Positions 9,214 through 18,487 of a stretch of DNA of 64,000 bases are shown one piece after another (position 1 is the first letter of the stretch; every line of letters begins with the position of its first letter). Origin of the DNA: Deefgea rivuli DSM 18356 (GTDB taxonomy: Bacteria; Pseudomonadota; Gammaproteobacteria; Burkholderiales; Chitinibacteraceae); the NCBI RefSeq assembly GCF_000620145.1, contig NZ_KK211082.1, positions 181,198 to 245,197 of the forward strand, written 5' to 3'. A program made the position numbers and the translations under genes. Below the pieces are notes generated by a model. It ran no database searches, had not been told where the DNA came from, and saw only the letters and a program-made list of their open reading frames with translations.

Positions 9214-10569
9214 TTAAAAAGCTGCTGCAACAGCCTCATCCAAGCGCTCAACAGCGGTGACAGTCATCCCTTCAATCGGCTGCCGTGGGCGATTCGCCTT
9301 AGGTACAATCGCGTGGGTAAATCCCAGTTTTGCCGCTTCTTTTAAGCGCTCTTGCCCTCGTTGCACAGGACGAACCTCACCCGCCAAGCCCACTTCACCG
9401 AACACGACCATTTTAGCTGGTAAAGGCTTATTCTTCAGTGACGAAACAATTGCAATTAGCATGGCTAAATCGGCAGCAGGTTCAGAGATTCGTACACCGC
9501 CCACCGCATTAATAAACACATCCTGATCAAAAGCCACAATACCAGCATGGCGATGCAAAACGGCCAGTAGCAAAGCCAAGCGATTTTGCTCGACGCCCAC
9601 AGCAAGCCGCTTCACTTGCGGGGAATGGGCGTCATCCACCAAGGCCTGCACTTCGACCAACATCGGCCGCGTTCCTTCCTGCGTCACCATCACACAAGAA
9701 CCCGCAACAGGCTCTGCATGCTGACTCAAGAACATTGCCGACGGATTAGAAACTTCGCGCAAACCTTTATCGGTCATCGCAAACACACCTAACTCATTAA
9801 CCGCGCCAAAACGATTTTTAATCGCCCTAATCAAACGAAAACTAGAGTGCGTATCTCCTTCAAAATACAGCACTGCATCCACAATGTGCTCCAAAACACG
9901 CGGGCCAGCAATCGCACCGTCTTTAGTAACATGACCCACCAATAAAACTGATGTGCCGTGCCGTTTGGCAAATCGCGTTAATTGCGACGAACACTCCCTA
10001 ACCTGGGCCACACTGCCTGGCGCACTGGTTAACGCTTCGGTGAACATGGTTTGAATTGAATCAATCACGACTACTTTTGGGGCTTCATTCGCCAACGCCA
10101 GTAAGATCTTTTCCAAACTAATTTCGGGGTAAAGGCGAACTTTAGCTGTAGGCACTCCCAAGCGGCGCGCTCTTAATGCAATTTGTTGTGCCGACTCTTC
10201 GCCGCTCACATACAGTACCGGCTGAGTTTCGGAGAGTTTAGCCAACGCTTGCAGCAGTAAAGTCGACTTGCCGATTCCTGGATCACCGCCAATCAGCACC
10301 ACACCGCCGGGTACCAAGCCACCGCCCAATACACGATCCAATTCCTCCATATTCGTAGGAATACGAGGTACTTCTTCTGCATTAACTTCGGATAAGTTTT
10401 TAATTGCGCCATCTGCGGCCAATGACTGAAAGCGCCCAGTTGCCGCTTTGGCTTCAGTGATACTTTCCTCAAGCGTATTCCAGTCACCACACTGCGGACA
10501 CTGTCCCTGCCATTTGGGCGAGAGACCACCGCACATGCGGCAAACAAAATTTGTTTTAACTTTACTCAT
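9214..10569 (-). CDS. radA: DNA repair protein RadA
   Basis: A 451-residue protein. From the chosen ATG the sequence begins MSKVKTNFVCRMCGG. It has a C4 zinc finger (C10, C13, C24, C27), a RecA-like ATPase core with Walker A GGDPGIGKST, the RadA-specific KNRFG motif, and a C-terminal Lon-like P domain (VGGVRISEPAADLAMLIAI). RadA drives branch migration in recombination. An in-frame TTG 16 codons upstream would give a poor N-terminus reaching into the upstream hairpin, so it was rejected. The flagellar operon ends just upstream with its own hairpin. Confidence 0.97.
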   Translation of the reverse strand: MSKVKTNFVCRMCGGLSPKWQGQCPQCGDWNTLEESITEAKAATGRFQSLAADGAIKNLSEVNAEEVPRIPTNMEELDRVLGGGLVPGGVVLIGGDPGIGKSTLLLQALAKLSETQPVLYVSGEESAQQIALRARRLGVPTAKVRLYPEISLEKILLALANEAPKVVVIDSIQTMFTEALTSAPGSVAQVRECSSQLTRFAKRHGTSVLLVGHVTKDGAIAGPRVLEHIVDAVLYFEGDTHSSFRLIRAIKNRFGAVNELGVFAMTDKGLREVSNPSAMFLSQHAEPVAGSCVMVTQEGTRPMLVEVQALVDDAHSPQVKRLAVGVEQNRLALLLAVLHRHAGIVAFDQDVFINAVGGVRISEPAADLAMLIAIVSSLKNKPLPAKMVVFGEVGLAGEVRPVQRGQERLKEAAKLGFTHAIVPKANRPRQPIEGMTVTAVERLDEAVAAAF

Positions 10570-10576
10570 AGAATCC

Positions 10577-10606
10577 AAATGAAAACGGCTCGCACTGCGA
10601 GCCGTT
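10577..10606 (-). terminator. Terminator of the flg operon
   Basis: On the minus strand AACGGCTCGC-AGT-GCGAGCCGTT is followed by TTCATTT. It is a perfect 10-bp stem 18 bp after the flgL stop and just before radA. Confidence 0.75.
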
Positions 10607-10624
10607 GAACAAGGCACGAAAACG

Positions 10625-11947
10625 TTAAATATACTTGAATAAACTTAAATCTTGAACCTGAGAAAAGCTCTTGCGAGTTGCATCTAAAACCATCTGATTT
10701 TGCGCAAAATCACTAATTGCTGCAGCGTAATCTAGATCCTGCAATCCCGACAGGGTTTTTGCATATTGTAGTTTCAAATCTTCAGTTGTGTCTTTGACCG
10801 AATCAGTTTCAAGCATCCTTGAACCTAGAGAGGCTTGAGAGGTCAGTACATTCCCCAGAGAGTTAGACAAATTCGACAGTGCCGTATTTAACTGGTTTTG
10901 AAATGCTGCAGCACCTGTAGAGCCTGACTGAAAAGACTTCAACGCAGATGACAGCGCCCCCAAGGTACTAAATAAATCCACGTGAGTGCTGGCCTTCACT
11001 GAAAATTGATCGCCAGCCGCTGGGCTACCTTTTACATCCATTTTCACACCAAAATCCCAAGCCGCCACAGCACCGGGATCAGATGCTAACTGCTTAAACT
11101 CAATGTCCGCATTTTCTGCGTAGACCCGAGGAAGGGCAGAGCCCGCCGCACGAGGTACTGCAGCACCATCAATTAAAGACACATTACTAGCGTTATTCAC
11201 TAAATCATAAGTAGTAATTGTTTTTCCTACATTAGCTGGATCTGGCAAGACTTGAAACTGAATACTAAAATCACGCGGAGCAGGGGCAAGCTGCCATTTA
11301 TTCGGATCAAGTACTTCACCAGGACTCACAATCCCGCTTCCTGTATTGGCTGGGTTATAAGCGGTTACAAATGTCCCATTGCCATTTTTAATTCGTTGGA
11401 ATATATCGCTCCCAGATTCGGAAATGGGTAATTGCCGACCATCTGAGATTTGCACTAAGCGTTTTCCATTATCGCCATTATAAGTGACCTGACCAAAAGC
11501 AGCCTCCGTAAAAGGTTTGGTATCCCCCTGAAAGCCCGAGTACAAATAATTACCTTGTCCATCCGTCGTATTTGCTAATCCCAAGAGCTCTTGATACCGA
11601 CCTTGTAAATCTGCCTCAAGTATTTTTTTCTCATCTGAAGCAAATGCGGCATTGCCCGCACGCACTGCTAATTCTTGAATATAATGAATACTCGATGTAA
11701 CTTGATTCAACGTTGATTCACTTAAGCGCATAAATGAATCTGCAGTAGAGCTATTCGTAGCATATTGTTCATTAATCGATTTTGCCTGTGAAATATCAAG
11801 CACACGTGCAGACGCAATAGGATCATCTGCAGGCGTCAATATTTTACGCCCAGAAGATAGTTGGGCTTGCAATTTAGCTTGATCAGACTGATGTCGTTGC
11901 AATGCATTGCTACCCAGATTAAATAGGGTTGTAGTCGCGATACGCAT
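10625..11947 (-). CDS. flgL: flagellar hook-associated protein 3 (FlgL)
   Basis: A 440-residue hook-filament junction protein. The N-terminus RIATTTLFNLGSNALQRHQSDQ and the motif LSSGRKILTPADDPIASARVLD are diagnostic of FlgL, and the C-terminal helix LDYAAAISDFAQNQMVLDATRK matches the D0 domain of flagellin-like proteins. It is exported through the flagellar type III system and sits between FlgK and flagellin. It is the last gene of the operon, 26 bp after flgK, followed by a terminator hairpin. Confidence 0.96.
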   Translation of the reverse strand: MRIATTTLFNLGSNALQRHQSDQAKLQAQLSSGRKILTPADDPIASARVLDISQAKSINEQYATNSSTADSFMRLSESTLNQVTSSIHYIQELAVRAGNAAFASDEKKILEADLQGRYQELLGLANTTDGQGNYLYSGFQGDTKPFTEAAFGQVTYNGDNGKRLVQISDGRQLPISESGSDIFQRIKNGNGTFVTAYNPANTGSGIVSPGEVLDPNKWQLAPAPRDFSIQFQVLPDPANVGKTITTYDLVNNASNVSLIDGAAVPRAAGSALPRVYAENADIEFKQLASDPGAVAAWDFGVKMDVKGSPAAGDQFSVKASTHVDLFSTLGALSSALKSFQSGSTGAAAFQNQLNTALSNLSNSLGNVLTSQASLGSRMLETDSVKDTTEDLKLQYAKTLSGLQDLDYAAAISDFAQNQMVLDATRKSFSQVQDLSLFKYI

Positions 11948-11973
11948 TTTAAACTCTCCTAATTTAGTCCAGC

Positions 11974-13995
11974 TTAACGGCCTAAATTAATAATCTCATC
12001 AAATGCTTTTTGTGCAATTTGAATCACTTTGCTTGAAGCTTGATAGGCTTGTTGATATCGCAACAAATTTGCAGCCTCTTCATCCAAGCTAACAGCAGAC
12101 ACCGAGTCTCGACTATTTTCGGCGCTTGATAATAATTTGTCTTGTGCCTTAGCCATAATCGTTGCTTCATTCGTTTGCGTACCAATTGTCGCAACCATAC
12201 GCCCATATGATTCTTGATATGTTGCCGTTTTACCGTCCAATACTCGATTCGTCTGCAGCTTTCCCATTACGAGCGCATTGCGATTATCTGCACTGGCGGT
12301 ACTCACATTTTTCTGCACCGTTACGCTATCGCCACTCGCTGGCAATCCATCTAATTTCATGGTCCAACCATTATAACTAACAGTATCACCCGCCTTATAA
12401 GGCACCGTACCCGCAACAGCCGGTACAGCACCAGCGACACTAAATGCCATCCCAGATGGCACTACCGAAGCATCAGGTGTAAACGTCAGTGTAACCGGTG
12501 TAAAAATATTAGGATTCAAAGAAGCATCAGTCGTTAAAGTGGTTTGTGCAACGGCATCCGGCTGAGTAATCTTCAACGTTCCCGTATTCAATGGTGCAGG
12601 TGCTTTAGGCTCGACGGCAGACACGGGCCCCGCAGCGGCAATTTCACGCGGATCCGTAATCCTGACTCCAAGTTGATCAATAAATCCCTTCAAAGGCATG
12701 ATGGTAAACTTATCTCCTGCCGCGGGTGTCGTGCTCAAAGACAATGACAAACCACCCGCAGTGGTAAATCCAGCAGGCGTTGTCAATGCTGCGGCCTCAG
12801 CAGGCAGCAGAGTATACTTACTACCATCACTTAAATTAGCCAGCGCATAATTCGTGCCATCGTAAGATAATTCGTAGTTACTGGTCGTTAACTTGGAAAT
12901 ATCCTGAATGTAACCGGTCAAATTTGCCGTGGCGGGTACGGTGTTATTCGTATTTGGGCGCACGACGCCAAGCGCAGGGGCATCAATGCCTGCACCTAAG
13001 TTGGTTGTCGGATATGACCAAAAATTTTGCCCTAAATTACCATTCAAATCCTGCCCAGCTTTGTGTTGCTGATTGAATGTTGTCACCAAACCCAATGCAG
13101 TCCGCTCTAAGCTATTTTGCGCCAGATTTAAAGACTGGCTACGATAATCCAATAATGCGCCTAATTGGCCACCACTAACTAAATTATCAGGTAATAAAAT
13201 TGAATTACCATTTTGTTCATAACTAATTGATAAACTTTCTGGATCTGCTGGATTAGGTACCGCGCCCAAAGTGTAGGTTTGTGAACCCACCACTAAACCT
13301 TGACCATTACCAACAAACAAATTAATTGAACCATCACTTAAAGGCAGAGATGTTGTTTTGATTAATTTATTCAAATCTTTGACTAATAAATCACGTTGAT
13401 CCAATAAGTCATTGGGGGGCTGCCCACTACTTTGCGCAACAACAATTTTATTATTTAAATCACCCACTTGCGCAGCATAAGCATTGATACTACTCACTGT
13501 ATTCTCAATTTCGCCATTCAATGATGAGCGCTGCTCACTCAGGCGTTGTGAAAAAACATGAAACCGATTCAGCAGTGTTTGCGCGCTCGACAGCATTGCT
13601 TGGCGTGATGGCGGATTCGCCGGATTGGTCGCGACATTTTGCACCGACGAGAAAAAATCTTGTAACGCAGGGGAAACCCCAGCTGTAGGATCGGCGACAA
13701 TATTATTAATTTCAGATAAATGCGCCAGGCGAGTATTTTGGTAGCTCGATTGCGTTTGTGCAACTTCAACCGCGCGGGTCAAAAACTGATCATAAATCCG
13801 TACAATCGAATCGACTTTCACACCCAAACCATTAAAACCACTTCCCGCCAGCTGAGGATAAGGGGCGCTTTGCCGAAGGCCTTGCCGCGAATAACCATCC
13901 GTGTTGACGTTGGCAATATTATGCCCTGTGGTACTTAAACCCAAGTTAGCGGCATTTAAGCCGGATACGCCAATACCAAATACAGATGAGGCCAT
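11974..13995 (-). CDS. flgK: flagellar hook-associated protein 1 (FlgK)
   Basis: A 673-residue hook-filament junction protein, somewhat longer than the enterobacterial form because of an enlarged middle domain. The N-terminus has the axial-protein motif SGLNAANLGLSTTGHNIANVNTDGYSR, and the C-terminus SAVSLDEEAANLLRYQQAYQASSKVIQIAQKAFDEII packs in the D0 core. The middle (about 340-600) is rich in Ala, Thr and Pro. It lies between flgJ and flgL in the same direction. Confidence 0.97.
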   Translation of the reverse strand: MASSVFGIGVSGLNAANLGLSTTGHNIANVNTDGYSRQGLRQSAPYPQLAGSGFNGLGVKVDSIVRIYDQFLTRAVEVAQTQSSYQNTRLAHLSEINNIVADPTAGVSPALQDFFSSVQNVATNPANPPSRQAMLSSAQTLLNRFHVFSQRLSEQRSSLNGEIENTVSSINAYAAQVGDLNNKIVVAQSSGQPPNDLLDQRDLLVKDLNKLIKTTSLPLSDGSINLFVGNGQGLVVGSQTYTLGAVPNPADPESLSISYEQNGNSILLPDNLVSGGQLGALLDYRSQSLNLAQNSLERTALGLVTTFNQQHKAGQDLNGNLGQNFWSYPTTNLGAGIDAPALGVVRPNTNNTVPATANLTGYIQDISKLTTSNYELSYDGTNYALANLSDGSKYTLLPAEAAALTTPAGFTTAGGLSLSLSTTPAAGDKFTIMPLKGFIDQLGVRITDPREIAAAGPVSAVEPKAPAPLNTGTLKITQPDAVAQTTLTTDASLNPNIFTPVTLTFTPDASVVPSGMAFSVAGAVPAVAGTVPYKAGDTVSYNGWTMKLDGLPASGDSVTVQKNVSTASADNRNALVMGKLQTNRVLDGKTATYQESYGRMVATIGTQTNEATIMAKAQDKLLSSAENSRDSVSAVSLDEEAANLLRYQQAYQASSKVIQIAQKAFDEIINLGR

Positions 13996-14028
13996 GATGC
14001 TTTGCTCCTATTCTTTACTTTATCGGCT

Positions 14029-14961
14029 TTAAGCGCCCATTCTTGAATTGTTCACACCCAAACGGGCGGCCACACTCTCGGCCACACGGGCTAGTTTATT
14101 CGCGTAATTTGGATCGGTGGCATAGCCTTCTTTTGCCAAAGCCTTACCAAAACCCACTGCATCACTACCTTGACCTAAAGCATCGCCAAAGCGCCGTTTC
14201 ATCACGCTGGCATAGTCGGCAAAGGCTTCGGTGTAGGAGTCATAAGCACGAAATTTTTCGACTCTTTTTTGCGCCACACCATCAACAAACTCAGTCGTTA
14301 ACACATCGGTGGTTTTACCTTGCCAGCTTGAACCCGCTTTAATCCCGAACAGATTGAATGAGTCTTTGCCTGCGGCATCCGTAATATTTTTTTTGCCCCA
14401 GCCTGTTTCCAAAGCGGCATGCGCCAATAAAACATGTGGCGCAACGCCTAACGCTGCGGCAGTACTTTTCGCTGCGCTACTTAATTTACTAATAAAATCA
14501 CCTGCAGTACCCACTGCTGGCTTATCGGCAACACTGGCTGGCGCAACGGCAGTTTTTGCCGCAACCGCAGGAGTCGAGCGGGCATAAGGCAAGCCACGAT
14601 CAGCGAAGAGATCAACACCTCGGCGCAAGGGTTGTTGCAGTAGTTCAGGATTTTGTTGGACTTGAATTTGCCGAGCAATCACGTCGGCCAAACCCAAGCC
14701 ACCTTTGGCCGACCACATTTGGGTCAATTGTTGATCGTGCATACCACGGAACATCGTCAGGCCACTGCTACCATTGAGGTCATCAGTCGGGCTCGCAGTA
14801 CGCATGGCCGCTAGCATTTGCTGCATCAGAACGGCTTCAAACTGCTGCGCCACGCCTTTTGCACCCGCAGCAGCGTCGGCGCGATTGGCCACACGCAGCT
14901 GATTCATCGCTTTTGGGTCGATGGCGAGCGTGTTCTGAATGGCATTGCTGGCGGTATTCAC
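14029..14961 (-). CDS. flgJ: flagellar rod assembly protein/muramidase FlgJ (GTG start)
   Basis: A two-domain protein of 310 residues. The N-terminal rod-capping domain carries KGVAQQFEAVLMQQMLAAMR, and the C-terminal half is a glucosaminidase/lysozyme-like domain with ALGVAPHVLLAHAALETGWGKK, whose Glu in LETGWG is the expected catalytic residue. It makes the hole in peptidoglycan for the growing rod. I chose the GTG at 14961 because GGAG lies seven bases before it. A longer TTG frame to 15009 has no such signal. A spacer of 170 bp to flgI contains a hairpin repeat. Confidence 0.93.
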   Translation of the reverse strand: MNTASNAIQNTLAIDPKAMNQLRVANRADAAAGAKGVAQQFEAVLMQQMLAAMRTASPTDDLNGSSGLTMFRGMHDQQLTQMWSAKGGLGLADVIARQIQVQQNPELLQQPLRRGVDLFADRGLPYARSTPAVAAKTAVAPASVADKPAVGTAGDFISKLSSAAKSTAAALGVAPHVLLAHAALETGWGKKNITDAAGKDSFNLFGIKAGSSWQGKTTDVLTTEFVDGVAQKRVEKFRAYDSYTEAFADYASVMKRRFGDALGQGSDAVGFGKALAKEGYATDPNYANKLARVAESVAARLGVNNSRMGA

Positions 14962-15071
14962 GATGCTGCTCCAAAGTGCAAATGGCTTGATTGATACAAA
15001 CCAAAGCAAGGAGCATGCCGAAAGTAATTTACTTGGCTTAAATTAAGTATAAAACAGACAAAAGCACAGAT

Positions 15072-15117
15072 GTATATCGATGCAAGCAATAAGTATTAAA
15101 GCCTGCATCAATATACC
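15072..15117 (+). repeat. Small GTAT-ATACC hairpin repeat (copy in flgI-flgJ spacer)
   Basis: GTATATC, then stem GATGCAAGC, AT-rich loop, stem GCCTGCATC, then AATATACC. It is one of 14 copies in the window and lies 15 bp after the flgI stop, within the flagellar operon. Confidence 0.7.
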
Positions 15118-15131
15118 TAGAGAATAAACAA

Positions 15132-16223
15132 CTAAATAATTTCAATCACCGCATTCAAAGCGCCGGCTGCTTTCATTGCCTGCAAAATAGCGAGTAAATC
15201 CTGCGGCGTCGCGCCCACCGAATTCAGGGCACGAACGACCTGACTCAGTGAAGTGGCTTTTGGTACTTTCACCATCGGGCCTTTACCGGTTTCAATTCCT
15301 ACTTCAGCATTCTGTACCCGCTTCGCCTGCCCTGCCGCGAGCGCGTTGGGTTGTACCACTTGATTATCCGCAATGATCGTCACAGTCAAGTTGCCGTGCG
15401 CGATTGAGCATTCTTGTACAGTGACTGCCTGATTCATCACCACAGAACCCGTTCGCGCATTAATAATGACTTTGGGATTCATTTGCGCGGGAGTGACATC
15501 GATCGTTTCCAAACGCGCCAGAAAAGCGACGCGCTGATTCGGATCTTGCGGAGCACGAACTTGAATCACTCGTCCATCCAGAGCGCTCGCGACCGCTCCT
15601 ACTTGGCTATTAATCGCGTTCACCACGCGACTTGCGGTTGAGAAATCCGTTTGCAGCAGCTCTAACTGCACAAACTCACCACTCCCCAGTACCGTCGGCA
15701 CCGCCTTTTCCACTGTCGCTCCAGCAGGAATCAATCCAGTCGCCAACTGATTCACTTGCACACTTGTCCCTGCGGCGGCAGCACCAGCACCAGCCACCAC
15801 CAGATTACCCTGCGCCATGGCGTAAATTTGTCCGTCCGCGCCTTTCAAAGGCGCCATCAGCAAAGCACCACCACGTAGGCTACGTGCATTCCCGATAGAA
15901 GAAACCACCACATCGAGCGGCTGCCCTGGCCGCGCAAACGGTGGCAAAGTCGCCGTGACCATCACAGTAGCCACATTTTTAAGCTGGATATTGCCGCCCA
16001 ATGGAATTTGCACGCCTAGATTGGTCAGCATATTGCGGATCGATTGCACCGTAAATGGCGTTTGCGTGGTTTGATCCCCTGTCCCATCCAAACCGACAAC
16101 CAAGCCATAACCCACCAATTGGTTATTTCGTACGCCTGCAAAGCTAACTAGCTGCTTCAAAGGCTCTGCAACACTAGGCAGCGATAAACAACACAGTAAA
16201 GTGGCCAAAATCAGGCGACGCAT
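15132..16223 (-). CDS. flgI: flagellar P-ring protein FlgI
   Basis: A 363-residue periplasmic P-ring subunit. The chosen ATG gives a clean signal peptide (MRRLILATLLCCLSLPSVAEP) and has AAGGG seven bases upstream. An upstream in-frame start at 16262 would overlap flgH and add a non-signal extension. The mature start EPLKQLVSFAGVRNNQLVGYGLVVGLDGTGDQT is a hallmark of FlgI. The ring acts as a bushing around the rod in the peptidoglycan layer. It lies 26 bp downstream of flgH. Confidence 0.97.
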   Translation of the reverse strand: MRRLILATLLCCLSLPSVAEPLKQLVSFAGVRNNQLVGYGLVVGLDGTGDQTTQTPFTVQSIRNMLTNLGVQIPLGGNIQLKNVATVMVTATLPPFARPGQPLDVVVSSIGNARSLRGGALLMAPLKGADGQIYAMAQGNLVVAGAGAAAAGTSVQVNQLATGLIPAGATVEKAVPTVLGSGEFVQLELLQTDFSTASRVVNAINSQVGAVASALDGRVIQVRAPQDPNQRVAFLARLETIDVTPAQMNPKVIINARTGSVVMNQAVTVQECSIAHGNLTVTIIADNQVVQPNALAAGQAKRVQNAEVGIETGKGPMVKVPKATSLSQVVRALNSVGATPQDLLAILQAMKAAGALNAVIEII

Positions 16224-16249
16224 ATTCAAGCCCTTTATCATCGCTAACA

Positions 16250-16933
16250 TTAAAACGGCCAAACCGACAAAAATGCGCGTTGCATCCAGCCCATCGTGTT
16301 GGCATCGGCAATCGCGCCCTGCCCGACTTGTTCGATTCGCGCATCGGCAACACGCGTCGAAGAAACGGTATTTCCGGCGCGGATATCGGCAGGATTAACC
16401 ACTCCGGTAAAGCGAATCAAGCTCGTCTGCCCATTCACCGCAATTTGCTTCTCACCGCCAAAGACCAAATTACCATTCGATAAAACATCCACGACCGTAA
16501 CGGCAATCGTGCCACGGAAGGTGTTGCTGCTATTGGTTTGCCCTTTGCCAGCAAAGGTATTCGCCGAAGTCACATCGGCGCTGGCATCCAGCATTTTGTT
16601 CAGTACTGATGGCATATAGGGCAAATCAGTCGTGCCACTCAACTTCAGACTACCACTTCGATCCGCTGCACTATTGGCCGAGTTCACCGCAGACAGGCTT
16701 TCTTCAATCGCAATAATCAAGATATCGCCAACGCGGCGCGCATTTGGCTCTTCAAACAACAATTTGGCCGTGCCTGACTGAAAAATAGAACCATTACTAG
16801 CCTGAGTCAGTACGGTTTGCTGTGGGCGTGCACTCACTGGCTGAGTCACAATTGATTGCGGCGCAACACAAGCCGTTAAGCCCAATGAAACCAGGACAAC
16901 AGCCAGAATGCGAAAATTATTCAATGTATACAA
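16250..16933 (-). CDS. flgH: flagellar L-ring lipoprotein FlgH
   Basis: A 227-residue outer-membrane ring protein. The N-terminus MYTLNNFRILAVVLVSLGLTAC ends in a lipobox with Cys22 for acylation. The conserved segments NARRVGDILIIAIEESLSA and FSGTIAVTVVDVLSNGNLVFGGEKQI-like text (with R for S) identify the family. It begins one base after flgG ends, indicating tight coupling. Confidence 0.97.
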   Translation of the reverse strand: MYTLNNFRILAVVLVSLGLTACVAPQSIVTQPVSARPQQTVLTQASNGSIFQSGTAKLLFEEPNARRVGDILIIAIEESLSAVNSANSAADRSGSLKLSGTTDLPYMPSVLNKMLDASADVTSANTFAGKGQTNSSNTFRGTIAVTVVDVLSNGNLVFGGEKQIAVNGQTSLIRFTGVVNPADIRAGNTVSSTRVADARIEQVGQGAIADANTMGWMQRAFLSVWPF

Positions 16934-16934
16934 T

Positions 16935-17720
16935 TTATAAAGTACCTAGTTTTTGCAACATTTCATCCGAGGTACGCACAGCACGCGAATTCATTTCATA
17001 CGCCCGTTGCGCTTGAATCATATTGATTAGCTCTTCTGTCACATTTACATTCGATGCTTCCACATAACCTTGGTTAATTGCCCCGAGTCCATTCGTACCC
17101 GGTGTCCCTACTGTGGGCGCACCACTGGCTGCGGTTTCAAGGTACATATTTTCACCCACCGATTGCAGACCCGGTGGATTAATAAAGGTTGCCAACTGAA
17201 TATTACCTAGTTGCACTGGCGCAGCAGAATCATTATTAATGATGGCGGAAACCGTACCGTCTTTGGCAATGGTGACCTTTGTTGTGCCCTGTGGCACTTG
17301 TAATGCCGGCTGCAATGAATAGCCGCTAGAGGTCACGACCGTACCCTGACTATCCACCTGAAAACTACCGTCACGGGTGTAGGATGTCGTACCATCTGGC
17401 AAGGCAATCTGAAAAAAGCCCTGCCCATTGATCGCCATATCCAATGAACCATCGGTCAACTGCAAGCTACCTTGGCTAAATTGACGCGCAGTGGCGACAG
17501 GACGCACCCCCGTACCCACATTTAAGCCCGTCGGCAATTGCGTTTGCTGGCTGCTTGCGGCACCAGGTTGACGTAAATTTTGGTACAGCAAATCTTCAAA
17601 TACCGGCCGCTCACGCTTGAAACCGTTGGTGCTCACGTTCGCCAGATTGTGCGAAATCACATCCACATTAAACTGCATGGCATCCATGCCGGTTTTAGCG
17701 GTCCACAAAGAGCGGATCAT
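16935..17720 (-). CDS. flgG: flagellar distal rod protein FlgG
   Basis: The 261-residue product begins [39 protein letters not shown], the axial-protein signature of FlgG, and ends in the matching C-terminal helix [35 protein letters not shown]. It forms the distal rod of the basal body. It lies 17 bp after flgF. The length matches the usual 260-262 residues. Confidence 0.98.
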   Translation of the reverse strand: MIRSLWTAKTGMDAMQFNVDVISHNLANVSTNGFKRERPVFEDLLYQNLRQPGAASSQQTQLPTGLNVGTGVRPVATARQFSQGSLQLTDGSLDMAINGQGFFQIALPDGTTSYTRDGSFQVDSQGTVVTSSGYSLQPALQVPQGTTKVTIAKDGTVSAIINNDSAAPVQLGNIQLATFINPPGLQSVGENMYLETAASGAPTVGTPGTNGLGAINQGYVEASNVNVTEELINMIQAQRAYEMNSRAVRTSDEMLQKLGTL

Positions 17721-17737
17721 GATGATTTATTCCTATT

Positions 17738-18478
17738 TTAACTATTGAGCGACAGCAAAGAGGCTGCCGAACGAGAATTCTGCTCTGCGGTTTGCAGTAA
17801 TTTGATTTGCATATCGTAATGCCGTTGCGTCGTAATCATGCTAACCAATTGATCGACTGCATTCACATTACTACCTTCAACCCCGCGAATCGCCAAACGC
17901 ACATTCGGGTCGCTTTGGCCTGCCTCACCATTACGCCGCCGAAACAAGCCATCAAGGCCTTTTTCCATTTCAGCCGCAGGTGGATTCACCAACTTTAAAC
18001 GACCTACTTCCACCGTTTGCGACGGATTACTGAGATCAACTGCTGAAACCGTACCATCGGCAGCGATAGATGGTTGAGTATTTTCTGGAATAGTTAACGG
18101 CCCATTTTCGCCCTCAACCACTTGCCCAGAAAACGTTTTTAACAAGCCCGTCGCATCCATCACAAAGCTACCATTACGGGTATAAGCTTCACCCGATGCG
18201 CTTTGCACCGCAAACCAGCCCTCGCCCATCACAGCAGCATCAAGCTCACGACCAGTTTGTTGAAATGGGCCAGAAGTTAAATCCGCTCCCGTGCCCTGCT
18301 CAATCGCAAATGCCCGAGTGGCTAATCCTGGTCCACCTAAAACAGGAATCGCCCGAAAAGCGGCCAAATCTGCACGAAAACCATGCGTTGATGTGTTTGC
18401 TAAGTTATTCGCAACAGTCGATTGACGGAACTCGGCTTGCTTTGCCCCCGTCATTGCCACATAAATCAAGCGATCCAT
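17738..18478 (-). CDS. flgF: flagellar proximal rod protein FlgF
   Basis: The 246-residue product begins MDRLIYVAMTGAKQAEFRQSTVANNLANTSTHGFRADL and ends with a paired C-terminal helix (NVNAVDQLVSMITTQRHYDMQIKLLQTAEQN). This is the rod protein FlgF, close in fold to FlgG. It lies between flgE and flgG with 9-17 bp gaps, consistent with one transcript. Confidence 0.97.
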   Translation of the reverse strand: MDRLIYVAMTGAKQAEFRQSTVANNLANTSTHGFRADLAAFRAIPVLGGPGLATRAFAIEQGTGADLTSGPFQQTGRELDAAVMGEGWFAVQSASGEAYTRNGSFVMDATGLLKTFSGQVVEGENGPLTIPENTQPSIAADGTVSAVDLSNPSQTVEVGRLKLVNPPAAEMEKGLDGLFRRRNGEAGQSDPNVRLAIRGVEGSNVNAVDQLVSMITTQRHYDMQIKLLQTAEQNSRSAASLLSLNS

Positions 18479-18487
18479 ATCAACCTA

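Noticed and set aside
14962-15009. TTG start of FlgJ at 15009
   Set aside because: There is no ribosome-binding site and the extra 16 residues are unlike FlgJ; a GTG with GGAG lies at 14961.
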